The position numbers and the translations under genes are program-made. From Myrica gale (taxonomy: Eukaryota > Streptophyta > Magnoliopsida > Fagales > Myricaceae), in assembly GCA_963930655.1 (NCBI GenBank), contig OZ005604.1, forward strand, positions 15,882,001 to 15,946,000: DNA of 64,000 nucleotides. Reading direction: 5' to 3'. Of the stretch, positions 45,960 through 57,137 are shown in pieces. Positions within the stretch are counted from its first letter, which is position 1, and the number at the start of each line of letters is the position of its first letter. Under the pieces are notes generated by a model. The model did not search any database and was not told where the DNA came from. It was given only the letters and a program-made list of their open reading frames with translations.

Positions 45960-46480
45960 CCCATCATTTCAGTCAACGGAAACGCAGATTCACCAAGTAG
46001 GTTCTCCCCATAAGCTGGGGAACTTGGGTCTTGCGCCCCTCAAACAAGTTGGATTGAAACCATCATGGGCTATAAGACACCAAATCTCAAAAGCATAAAC
46101 ATCAAAACAAAATGAAAAAAAAAACAACAAAAACTCTTAGCTGAAAAACAGTTGTAGTTAGAATTTGAAAAACGATACCTTTGGGAGACGAGCAAAATGG
46201 GTAAGTCAAGGGCAATAATGGGGGTGTTGGGGCTCCAACTTGGGACATGTTAGAACCCAAGCCGAAAACTTACCACCACACCAAACCCTCGGGACATGTT
46301 AGAACCCAAGCCGAACTTGAAACACAATCACAAAAAATTTTAGGAACAAAACATTTACATTAAATAAGAGAAGCATAAAAGCTCTCATATGGTCCAGTGA
46401 TTTCATACTATGATATTGCAGCCTCAAGTAGGTTCTCCCTGAAACAGGGTCTTGAAGCATACAAATCTCAAGAAAGTGGA
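45960..46480 (-). repeat. Short duplicated hairpin-forming blocks
   Basis: CAAGTAGGTTCTCCC followed by a GGGTCTTG-type complement occurs at 45993-46035 and again at 46426-46458; each can fold. A 20-mer ACATGTTAGAACCCAAGCCG occurs at about 46244 and again at about 46297. A minus-strand GT donor (CCCAAAG|GTATCG) lies near 46181. The blocks may be parts of a non-coding transcript started at about 47.48 kb. Confidence 0.35.
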
Positions 46481-46655
46481 CAATTCATCATTGAACTCAA
46501 TCAATTACATCTAAATAGACTTAAACCACAATAAACAACGAAAAGAATAATAAAATTAAACCCACAAAGACACACTTCATGTCAACCAACTTCAAGACAA
46601 GATCTCAAAGGAAATCCATTACATATGTAATCTTTAGGGCTCAGAATACATAACA

Positions 46656-46741
46656 GCTCTCTCAATCAAGAATTTTCTGAAGCAGAACTGGCATTAAAGC
46701 TGTAACTTAATCATCACTGCCATTAGAATTTCGATTAGGGG
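46656..46741 (-). ncRNA. Candidate box C/D snoRNA
   Basis: The minus strand reads GGCAGTGATGATTAAG..., with a perfect C box (GTGATGA), about 65 bases of spacer, and TTCTGAGCC with a D box (CTGA). The GGC/GCC bases outside the boxes can pair as the terminal stem. A weaker C'-like TGATTGA lies in the middle; the internal D' is poor. It lies downstream of a telo-box promoter on the same strand, as plant snoRNA host genes often do. I could not match its guide to a known rRNA site. Confidence 0.3.
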
Positions 46742-46960
46742 AAACTAACAAGAAAAATATTTTTTTAAGAAAAGGAAGCATAAAAAAAATAAGGCGGCTC
46801 ATATCAAGAAATTCAACCACTATTCTCCTTTTATGCTTCATCGATGGTTCTCAGAAGCGCGTTTCAAAAATTAAACCATCGCTGAAATCATTTAGAAAAA
46901 CCTTCCCAAAAGAAAAACAAATGTAAAACACTCCCTACCCCCTTCTCATCTCACCCCCAT

Positions 46961-47338
46961 TCAAACAAACACCAATAATTGTGAAACAGAAAAAAAAATC
47001 TTATAGCGGATGTTTTTAGAGGCAAAACTATTGAAAGAGATAAACCACCACGTTGACACCGCCAAAGGAAATTCAATATTTGCCTCAGAGACTAGCTGTA
47101 ATTTCATATCGCTATCTTTAACGAGAAAACAAGCTAAAGGTGTAGCGAGGCAAGAAATTAACGTGAGCGTTATCCGCATAAAGATATAGACAGAGATGTG
47201 GGCGTCAATTTGACACAGCTCAACCGTGGAGAAAACGAAAGGCTGAACTGCAACACTAGACGTCGTCGTCACTTTAGCACGAGCAATGGGGCTTTCGTCG
47301 TCATCGATTACTCGTTCAGAGAAGCCCGGGGTTTGCAT
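46961..47338 (-). CDS. First exon or short frame of an unidentified transcript
   Basis: An ATG at 47338, about 140 bases below a TATA box, opens MQTPGFSERVIDDDESPIAR and runs 125 codons with two hydrophobic stretches (FMRITLTLISCLATPLACFL near residue 55). I do not recognise the family. The second half is AT-biased and may be read-through into an intron. It could be a small membrane protein or a fortuitous frame in a snoRNA host transcript. Confidence 0.3.
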   Translation of the reverse strand: MQTPGFSERVIDDDESPIARAKVTTTSSVAVQPFVFSTVELCQIDAHISVYIFMRITLTLISCLATPLACFLVKDSDMKLQLVSEANIEFPLAVSTWWFISFNSFASKNIRYKIFFSVSQLLVFV

Positions 47339-47479
47339 TGTGCTAAATAACACAAGTCTGCAAAAGAGGTACAAAGCTAAGAGAATAAATTGAAACCCAA
47401 GAGATTCTTAAAGAGTGGAGGCGGCTGTGTGCAAACTCTTGAAGAAAAGTTTGTAGCTGGTGACAGAACAAAGACTCTG

Positions 47480-47530
47480 CCTTTGTTTATATAGGCCGCC
47501 TCGTGAAACCCTAAAGACCCATTACTAGGA
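47480..47530 (-). promoter_or_regulatory. Minus-strand promoter with TATA box and telo-box
   Basis: On the minus strand GGGTCTTTAGGGTTTCACG (about 47521-47503) contains a telo-box (AAACCCTA complement) next to a near site-II motif, and CCTATATAAAC follows near 47495-47485. This pair is known from plant ribosomal-protein and snoRNA genes. Confidence 0.5.
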
Positions 47531-47649
47531 TCCATCCGGGTCGGTGGTGAGGTGCTAAGATCGTTTCCGGGCGGGGCGGTTAAATAAATGGAGCACTTAA
47601 TCCGAGCCGCTTGCCTTGGGGAAAATAATCCGAGCCCCGGCTGAAGATT

Positions 47650-48771
47650 TGATTAGGCCTAGGTCATGTTTGATTGCCAAAAAAATTGGGTTATAAAAAT
47701 TCTAACAAAATAAATATATTTTCAAATTTTATAAGTAAATTTCAAATTTTTCACAAATTTCAATAAAGTTCAACATTCAAAATATTTTCAAAATTTTAAG
47801 AATATTCTTCAAAAAATTGGTAAACAAACAATCCCTAATTTTCAGCGACCATCCAATAAAAAATGCAAGAACATTCTATGGAAGATGGACTAATTCGGAA
47901 GATGTTTCTTATTATAAAGATAAAATAATGTTGAAATGCAGTTTTTTTTTAAAAAAAATTGTGACATATGGTAGGTCATTGGAGAGAAAATTTTCTATTT
48001 TTTTTAAACCATGTTTGAATGGCATAAAATTTTCTTAAATTTTTTTTCTTTTTTTGGGTAAGTAATTTTTTTTTCACAATCACTTTTTCTTAGAAAAATT
48101 TTAAAAGAAGGACCAAGCCTGCTGGTGAGGGGACTCGACCCCAAATCTAGCCCTCCCCAAAGGGAGGAGGTGCCAAAGTGGCTTCACAATCACTTTTTCA
48201 CTAATTTTAATATCTTTTTACACATTTCAATAATTTTTTCACAAACTTCAATATCTTTGTACAGACTCTAACAATGTTTTCATCAATTTCAAGAAAATCT
48301 ACACTAACTCAAACAAAATAAATTTCACCAATAAAATTAATTTTGCCCATCCAAAAGGTTTTTACATTATGGTTCTTATTGGTTTCATTTTTATTTGTTG
48401 TTGGGAGAACATCGGATGGAAATAAATAATAGATGAATTTTTTGAGGTTAAATCTCAATTTATGGAGATGTTCATGCTTATCAATATGTAATTACTATAA
48501 ATTGTTGAGATTGAATCATTGTGTAATTATGAAAGTTCTCGGAAAATGCTAAAGTTGAACTCAACCTATATGAACGGAAGATAAATAGGCACACATCAAG
48601 TTGAGTCGGTTGTTAAAATTCAATTTCGATTGTCAAACTAGACCTATGTTTGGTTGGTGTTGAAAATTTTTGAAATTTTAGATGGATTAGGGATCGGTGA
48701 AGTGAGAAGAGAAGAGATTTGATGGATTATTTTAATATTGAGAAAGTGAAAAAAATAGAGAAGATTAGAGT
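47650..48771. other. AT-rich intergenic DNA with a tRNA-like relic
   Basis: At 48112-48186 the minus strand reads GGCACCTCCTCC...GGGTCGAGTCCCCTC, resembling a pol III B box as in tRNA-derived SINEs, but without a clear A box or ends. The rest is A/T-run sequence with no gene. Confidence 0.35.
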
Positions 48772-48780
48772 TTTTTAATA

Positions 48781-49189
48781 GGGAAATTTGCTTTTTAGTC
48801 TTTAGATTTTGAGTCTTTTTTAATTTTAGTCCTTAACTTTCAACCTTCAAAATTTTAGTTCTTGAACTTTCATCTTTGTAAAATGTAGTCCTTCTGTCAA
48901 TCTGCCGTCAAACACCGTCAATTTTTGTAACGGTCGACCGGATATATGTTTTGAAAGTGAGCGGTCTTTCAGTACATGTAGCGGTCGACCGCTTCATGTA
49001 GAGGTCGACCGCTTCATCTACCGGTCGATCGATATAAATTTGATGGCAGACTGATGGAATGACTAAATTTTACAAAGATGAAAGTTCAAGGACTAAAATT
49101 TTGACCCTCTAAAATTCATGACTAAAAATGAAAAGGGGTTTAATATTAAAATCATGACTAAATATTAAGGACTAAAAATTAAATTTCTC
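48781..49189. mobile_element. 409-bp MULE-type MITE
   Basis: The ends are inverted (GGGAAATTTGCTTTTTAGTC... and ...GACTAAAAATTAAATTTCTC), arms about 110 bp. Flanks 48772-48780 and 49190-49198 are both TTTTTAATA, a perfect 9-bp duplication. The centre (48930-49030) holds repeats of GGTCGACCG, a palindrome. No coding sequence. Its TTTTAGTC blocks resemble the outer arms at 3.2 and 17.4 kb. Confidence 0.8.
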
Positions 49190-49198
49190 TTTTTAATA

Positions 49199-49806
49199 TT
49201 AAAAAAGTGGACCAAGAGGGCTGAAATATTTTCTGACAGAATTTTTCAAAATTTATGTTTGGTAGTCAAAATTGTTGACATGAGCAAAATTTTGAAAAAA
49301 ACTCCGTATGCCTAACATGCCCCGATCGTAATTAGGTAAGTGGAAGTGATTTTGACCATAACAGCACCCTTACCCCTTGGGGAGCCCCTCAAGAAGGGCC
49401 TAGACGAACCTACAAAGAGGGAAAGCAAAGTCAATATGGAGGAACCATAGACGTTGCCTTAGAACAGATCAAGCCATAACTTGACCCCAAGTCCACAAAA
49501 CACATTGTAATAGAGAAACAGGTGGGAGGCATGAGTATCGTCCCCTTTAGCATTGTATTTATTCAGAATTGAATCCATGATCTCCCATCCAGCGGACCAT
49601 GTAGTTGTAAACTTTTGACTGATAAGCCAACCCCGCTGATGGTAAGTCACTACTCTATTTGACAGCATGAAAATATCACAAACAGGAATTAACAAGAAAG
49701 AATACTCAATTGATTGCCGCAACGACTATTCCTCACATGAGAGATGCCCAAAATATACAAGCTATTTTTCTCGGAAGATAAATAGGCACACATCAAGTTC
49801 TCAAGC
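49199..49806. other. Spacer / 3' flank of the 49.8-kb gene
   Basis: No gene seen. It probably includes the 3' UTR of the minus-strand gene ending at 49807. Confidence 0.4.
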
Positions 49807-52071
49807 TTAGACTATCTTCCATGTCAAGTGCCGATACCCAGCCCACCTAGCTGCAAGATGGATTCCGATGGCTAAGGCTGCACCTAGCAATGGCATTGGA
49901 AGCCTCCTATCTGCAGCTTTCACTTCTTCCTTTCTTCCTAAAAACTTCTTTGAATGGTGAGAAATAGCTAAAGCCAGATATGAAGCGATTACCAAAAGCC
50001 TAACCCATGGTTCTCCAATAGCAGCAAGCACAGCTGCTACAGGTAATGCAGATGAAACGTCATCCTTCTTTTTAACAAATCTTGAGAACCCATACAGTAG
50101 CAACAGAAGGGTCCAAAAGAATGGCTCAGAGATGTATCCACTCACAGCTGCATAGCCAATTAGGCCAGATACTGTAAGAAGATGAGTTTGGCTGTTTACA
50201 GAATTGGGAACAGCAGCTTCTGCAATGGCAAGAACAGCTGATGCCAATAGGATAATGGAGGTCAACTCTGGAACAGGTGCATATGCCACTATGCCAGAAT
50301 AAAATGCTCGAATTGTGTAGGAAGCCGTCTCAAAACATCTGATCAGAGAAGTAATGGGGTCACCAATGAAGTGGTATACGAGAGCCAAGGCAAGTTTCAA
50401 GAGGTATCCCACAAAAGACACGATCCCAAGTACAGCCTTTTGCCAGTTAGAAAGTTCAAACAAGACTGCCCTCCATGCATAGATAAGGAAAGCCAGGGCT
50501 GCATAGTAAACAATAGTAAGGATTGTTATTGCATAAGAGAAAAACAGTAAGTATTGTTAAGTCGGCCTATAGGGAGAAAGAAAAGTCAGCAGAATATGCA
50601 CTGTACTTCCATTGGAAAAGAAAAAAAAAACGAAGAGAAAACATTGATCAATAATTTGGGCTAGTAAAAAGAAAGATGTAACCATGCCATCCCCACAAAC
50701 AACTACCCCCCTCAAAAAAAAAGCCCCAAAAAAGCAATGATGAAATAAGTGAAGCATGATCAAATGTCTAGCTGATTAACTTGATAAAACAAGACAAGCA
50801 TCAGTTGAAGCTTTATAAAGTTCTTTATTAACAAGTGGTAGTTTATATAAGGGGAACACATTCCATCCTTTAGACACTCGAGATATTATTCCACCTGGTG
50901 TGTGTGTTTGTGTTAACACAGATGCATTTCCTCAACTGCACTATATTTGTCTTGGCAGCCAACAGATCACACTCGAGATATTATTCCACCTGATGTGTGT
51001 GTTTGTGTTAATACACATGCATTTCCCCAACTCCACTATATTTGTCTTGGCAGCCTCTTCTACAACATTTACAAGTAAACACCAATCCCTGAAAAACAGT
51101 TGGTGGCGGGAAACAAAAACTTAACGAAATTAGCCCTTGAATGACCAAAAATTTGCACCTAAAAACCTTTAAACGAATTGGAAACCTCATTTGTGCTAGT
51201 TCATTTAAATAAAACAAATCATATGAAATATTTCTTCAAAGATATGCAAGCAAATAGAACCATCAAAATGGTAAATTAGGAGCCGGATCCTCCCTAAACA
51301 AAATTAAAGAAATTCCTAGACAACAATTTTTCACTCCACAAAATGCAGGCAGTTTATGAGCTACAAACCACCTACGATAGAATCTAAATGCAATTGAAAT
51401 GGGTCCCCCTGCTATTCTCTCTACACAACGTTAACACGGTAGTATGAATGCGAAAACTACTCCATGGACGACTTACTCTAAGCTGAAAACCACAGTACAC
51501 GACAAACAACAGCCAAATTTTCTGTCATTCATTTCTTGGCAACCAAATGGACCGCAAAGTACAATCCATGCAATTACCCTCCCTTTGGCAGGTACGAAAG
51601 ATGGGCAAAGTATTGAAGAAAGGAAAAACATCGCCTTTTTTTATATATATTTTTTTCCTTAGCGGGAGATTTCTTTCTTGCCAACACAAACAGATAGAAA
51701 GAAAGTGGGAACAAAAATTTACCTACAAACAAAGGCCATCTCACTGGTGGGTCAGGAGCTTCTTTGGTCAAGTACCTGAACCGCTCAGGCATGGTGCTCT
51801 CTCCTCGAGCCGCTTTCTCAGCTTCATTATCATCAGTACCACCATTCCCTGCACTCGCACAAACCAACAACTTCCTCCCACATACAAAAATAAATCCAGT
51901 ACCGGAAAACCAAGGAAAATTTGGACCTGGTTTGGCATTAAAGGATCGAGTTTTGGCTTGTAAAGAGCGTACAGGAAGGATATGGGCACGGGTTTTGATC
52001 CCGAGGTGAGATAATGCAGAGATTCTGAGAAAGGGTTTTGGATGGGAGAGTGTGGGAAGAGTCATTGCCAT
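49807..52071 (-). CDS. Plastid-targeted multi-pass membrane protein (EMB1923-like)
   Basis: Exon 1 (52071-51723) and exon 2 (50498-49807) join in phase (G|GTAAAT donor; TATGCAG acceptor) to give 346 residues. Residues 1-70 are rich in Ser/Arg/Lys without acids (MAMTLPTLSHPKPFL...), a chloroplast transit peptide. A conserved plant block follows: GESTMPERFRYLTKEAPDPP then VRWPLF. Exon 2 begins ALAFLIYAWRAVLFELSNW and carries four or five hydrophobic segments (IVSFVGYLLKLALALVYHFI; SIILLASAVLAIAEAAV; PFFWTLLLLLYGF; LLVIASYLALAI; LGAALAIGIHLAA). I believe it belongs to the plant-only family including EMBRYO DEFECTIVE 1923, but that name is from memory. The molecular function is unknown. The 1.2-kb intron contains a 100-bp imperfect direct repeat (50890-51060). 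Confidence 0.75.
50880..51060. repeat. Imperfect tandem repeat in an intron
   Basis: CTCGAGATATTATTCCACCTG...TGTGTTTGTGTTAA...CTATATTTGTCTTGGCAGCC occurs at 50877-50962 and again at 50973-51055, a period of about 96. Confidence 0.7.
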
Positions 52072-52333
52072 GGTGGCCTGGGTTTCAGAGAGTTTTTTGC
52101 CTTTACAATGGGTGTAGGTTGGGTTTTGGAATAATTCAGGTCATGAGGGGTTGAACAGGGGATGGACAACCGGTACCCGTTTTAGGTCATTTTTTAGAAA
52201 GTTGGGAAAACCATCCGTGCTTTGTGTCCACTCTGGAACTAACAATTACCACTCGACACTTGGTTTTCGTTTTGTCTTTTTACCAGATAAAATAATTTTT
52301 ATGCAGCTAAAACTCTCCTATGTGCATATAGAT

Positions 52334-52985
52334 TTACACGTGGTTAACGACAGGGTAAGTGACGGTTTGGTAAAATCGTCACCGTCACCGCAATTAACGG
52401 AATCACATAATTGACATCGTCACCGCACTGCTAAGGCACAATAACCGGTGACGGTATTAACGGTAACGGTTATACGATAACCGCTTAAACCGTATAACCG
52501 TTGTGCAAAAAAAAACTTTTTCCTTGAGCTTTTTTATTTTTTTTCACTGTTTTAGGTTATTTAAATTTCCAACATAATATCATAATCAATAATCATATCA
52601 AATGGACAAATATCATAACATATTCAAATATAATATCATAATCATTAACAATCATAACAAATATAAAGTTGTCTAAAAGTATAACATTATATCATATTCA
52701 AACATAAATACTAAAGTCTAATAAAAGTGTCCAACAATGTGACATAAACCAACTAACATATTCCAACAAAAGCCTAACAAAAGTATGTCACATAATCAAT
52801 AATCATCTCAAGTCTCAACTAGGGGTGGTTAACGGTAGTGTAGGTGACGGTTTGACGAAAACAGTCACCGCAATTGACGGAATCACATATTTGACACCGT
52901 CACCACACTGCTAAGACTACCGATAACGGTACCGGTAGCGGTAACAGTTAAAACGGTAACCGCCGGTGCAAATGAACACCCTATA
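52334..52985. repeat. hAT-like MITE pieces: two 165-bp direct repeats
   Basis: GGTTAACG..AGTGACGGTTTG...ACCGCAATT(A/G)ACGGAATCACATA...CACTGCTAAG occurs at 52337-52510 and again at 52830-52985. The second copy is bounded by CTAGGGGTGG and CACCCTATA, hAT-type termini, but 8-bp flanks do not match. Between them is 310 bp of AT-rich DNA. Together they may be one element with a duplicated end. Confidence 0.5.
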
Positions 52986-53439
52986 TATATTGGTTCTTAA
53001 TAAAAAGATTACTTGTCTAGTAAGTTGGGTTTTCTTTTATTTTGGGTGTAAGAGGAATTATAGATAATATAAAAGATGTTTTTTTTAAAAAAAAAAAATT
53101 AAGTTCATTGTAGCTAAGATTTTATTTGGACCTAAAATTGTTAAAAATTAAATATTTAGAGTTGAAGCTCAATTAATAGTGACTTGAACACTAAAAAAAG
53201 AAAATATATCTCTAAAACAAATAAGTACCTAATTTTCTGCTTGAATTATATTATATAATTCGGGAAAATGGATATAAAAGATAAATCTTATTATAAAGTG
53301 TATTTTGTAAAATTTTATATAAATAATATTAAATAATATAAATTCTATTTATTATCTCTGTCACTATCTGATATAATTCAGACAAAAAAAATTATATGAA
53401 ATCTTAATCCTCTAAAACGGTAGTTGCGGTTTTGGTTTT

Positions 53440-56400
53440 TCTATTTTTGAATGCTTTTAGTTGGGGACAGCCTAATTGGTGGGCTTCCGATCTCCCACTT
53501 ATTGCTATTTGTTCCTTCCAAGTCCATTGCAGGAAAAGCCCAAACTGGAAAACTGACGATCGGAAGTTTCTCTAATCCCACAGGTGTGAAATTTGAGCCT
53601 TTTCTTCATTATCTTCTCCCTTCTCTCCTCCGATGCCCCATATACGATTGTTTGCTCTCGTGTCTGCTAAATCATTATCTTCTCCCTTCTCTCCTGATGC
53701 CCCATATACAATTGTTTCCTCTCTAGTGTCTACTAAATTCCAAAGATAAATAAATAAACCAAACGTTACAAATTCCAAAGTTAAGGAAACCAAACAAATT
53801 GTAGCCATCTTGTTTTCCACCCTTTCTCTCCCTCGAGGTTCTCTTCCCCATAACCTATTGATCCCTCTTTCTCTCTCAAGACATTTTTTACTTTTATTTT
53901 TCTGTTGTTTCCTTTTTGCAGAAGAGGATGTTCATTTTTAGGAAATATTCAAGAGCCGACTCTAATATATATTGTTGAACTTGAACCAGAGGCTTCTGAA
54001 GAAGTGGTAGCTAAATTAATCGGTGTGTGGCCATGGGTTTGGCCGGGTAAGAGAAATGGCGTCAATGGCCGACAAAGTATGGACACTCCTGCACACACAC
54101 CGTTCAAGAGATTCGCCAGACCTACAATCATGAGTCATAAGTTCTCACAGTCCAAATCTTGGTATAAGTCTCGATCATCTATAAGTTTGATCGAGCATTA
54201 TTACCACTTGACGAGCCTCTCTTACCCACCGACAGGCCACTGATTGCTTTACTTGTCGCTGCCTGAGCCCTTTATCCTCGGAAAGCACACGAATTTCGAT
54301 TATTAGCTTTTTCTCATTTTCAAGCCTTTGTATTTATTTTCTACTTTTCGGATATATTTTTAATTTTATTTATTATTTGGGCAGTATATATTTTGGACAT
54401 GTTATTTGGGTAGTTGAGTTAATGCAATTATCATTTTACAATCTCCTTATCTATGCGCGATTATTTTTCTCTAATTAATTGAATGTATTTTACTAATTAT
54501 TTTCGTTAAAGAAAAAGACAATTTTCTTACCCACAAAATCATTAATTTTATACTCTTTTCTTGATTTTTCAAATTACTTCCGTAAATTTCTTTATTTATT
54601 CGCGTCTAAAGTTATTAATATATTTTGACCTCATCCGTTAAGCATTTTCTTCAATTAATAATAGTTTTAATTATCTTTAGGGCATTGGATTAATTCGTAG
54701 CCGTAGTCTCGTTTAGTTTTTTTCTTCTCTAAATAAAATTTAGAGATTAATACGAATATTGAATGTGACAGATATTATATGAAACTATTAATTATCTTGA
54801 ATCTTAATTATTCAATACTTACTTGTTGTTCGGCTTACGTTACATGTCTGATTTAATTAATCAGTATCTAGTTTCTATAGCCCAACAGTTTCAAGTCTTT
54901 CCCCGAAATTCTTTAGAATAACTACTTGTTTTAAGTAAATCCTATCGTAACGCAGACCATGCAAGTAAGTATATTGTGCTAATGAAAATATGTAACTATT
55001 AAGTGACTTAGTTTGAGCAAATCCAGACGTGGACTGATAATTGACGGTGATGGAGTTTTCGTTAACCATATAGGTATATTTTACCAATTGCAACGGTGAG
55101 ATTGAAGAGAAGAATCTTTTTAGGACAAGTATTTAATCATAAGAATTTGCCGAAAAAAAAAAACTAATAGACTAATAAAAAAATAAAAATAAAAACCCAG
55201 AAGATCCGATCTCAGAAGCACAAAGCACATGTGTGAAGTATATATTTTCTACCTAACGTCAGAACCCAATAAGAAACATTTTAAAAAAATAAGCACAAAG
55301 AACGTGGATGAAATTAGTAAATACACACCTTGCACGTGCGGTAGCCGGTAGGAGATTAAAAAAAAAAAAGCAAAAAGCAAATCAAAATTTTTTGATGAAT
55401 AATTTCGTGACTACTTGAATATATAAAATTTTTTTTGAAGATATAAAATTATTATGTGAAGGTAGAGGTTTTCAATTTTCATGACTCCCCCCAATCAATC
55501 AACGTGAAGCGATTCATGAAGTAGCCCCGCTTTCTATTAATCCAGAAAGCAATTGTTTGGGTAAGATTAGTTTAATTTTATGTTCCACAAGATGAATGTG
55601 TAGGCATTATGTACAACATGCATATTACTCAATGACCGCAGTAATTTAATCATAAACTTGCATGCTCGCACTTCTTTAATGAGTCATTTGTGAACTCTTG
55701 GCATATATAAATTTAAGAGGCACCCCTCTTAATTCTTATTGAAGGTAGAGGTTTTCGTAGCTTTCCTCCTATCAATATGAAAACTATAATTTTCATAGAC
55801 CACCTCCTTTTCATTCTCAAAGAGTCAATTAGTTGGGGGATGGTATACGCTAAGATGTGGCTAATTTTATGGTCCACAAATTTCATCCTAATTGAAGTAT
55901 CAACTTGAATTCTATTTTTCTTTTTCACATTGATTTGGTTTTAGTAGGAAATGTGAGTCTTCCTAAGAAGATCCGCGATGTGAAGCTATGAGGAAATGTA
56001 TGTCGTTGAATCTTGTAGAAAGTGATTATGAATTTTATAAGATATAAGAATAAATTTTTTACAATATATTAACGGAGTTCACCTAACATATAGGTAAATT
56101 TTGAGGAGATTAGTGGTACGATTTATGACTACTAATTTAAGTCACTTGTATTCTAAGGAAAATCAAATCTAAGGGTATGTTCGTTTTGTAATTTTTTGTA
56201 AGATTTGAATCCAAGTTTTATCATGTTCGGCGACTCTCAGCTTCAAGTTAGGATTCAGCATAAACTTTTCCTTTTTTGCCCTGAAAAAGTTGTCGTTGAA
56301 TGACTTAAAAACCCCTCAACACAACATAAAAACTAGAAAAAATAAAGGGTAAAGTTGGAATTTTTTTTTCACCCCTGCATCCGGCCTGTCATGTCACCTG

Positions 56401-57080
56401 ACATGTCTCCTTGAAGACGTCGAATTCGTCCCTCGAATGATGTATCCGGCCTGCCATTCTTGACTAATTTTCGTGTTTTTGTGCTTTTTTCGTTTTTTTA
56501 AATAATCTAAAAAGTATTATTATTTTAATAAAAAATAAAAAATTCGAAAAAAAAACTTAAAACATCATCATTAATTTTTATACACATCATCAATTTCTAC
56601 ACAAACACCAATACAACTCTAACACCACCTAAAAATTCACAAAACACTTCAAATCCTATAAAATTTCTAAAAACGAACCTAACCTAAGATTAAAGGCCTT
56701 ATTCGTGATTGTATGGATTGACTTGGTTTCTGTTTGCTTAGCACAGCAAAATTAAAAAACTTTTGGCACAAAAAATAAATGTTTTTTTATGCAACCGGAT
56801 CGATAAGATCTAGCCTTCCACGTGTACTTTTGGAACGCATTAGATACCATATTCCAGTCCGTGTGTTGTACATAGGATTGTCATCTTCCGGCATATATTT
56901 TTTTTAAAAAAAATATCTCCACGTGTCCAACTGTCAGTAATTAGAACACTTAGAAAGTCCACCCAAGTTTTTTTAATCCAAAATTCGATGAGAAGAAGTT
57001 AAGCAAACTGAAAACCGACATCTGCCCTCTGGGCGTCGTGTCTGAAACAGTCTCCCTCGCTCTCTCTCACTTTCAGAGTT
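53440..57080. other. Long AT-rich intergenic region
   Basis: An unidentified 112-codon frame (53905-54243; EPTLIYIVELEPEASEEVVA) is gene-like but has no recognised domain. At 53595-53730 CATTATCTTCTCCCTTCTCTCCT...ATGCCCCATATA is duplicated in tandem. A diverged direct repeat (GAAGGTAGAGGTTTTC ... CTAATTTTATGGTCCACAA) occurs at 55458-55600 and 55741-55885. No other gene is supported. Confidence 0.4.
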
Positions 57081-57137
57081 CATTCTTCTTCTGAGAGAGC
57101 TCTCAGTGGAGCTTTCAGATCCAATATTTTGTTCCAA
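57050..57137 (+). promoter_or_regulatory. CT-rich 5' leader of NDB1
   Basis: CTCGCTCTCTCTCACTTTCAG and CTTCTTCTGAGAGAGCTCTC precede the ATG, typical of plant 5' UTR pyrimidine patches. A clear TATA box was not identified. Confidence 0.35.

Noticed and set aside
46961..47374. Named membrane protein
   Set aside because: The frame is open but no family is recognisable and its second half looks intronic, so no function is assigned.
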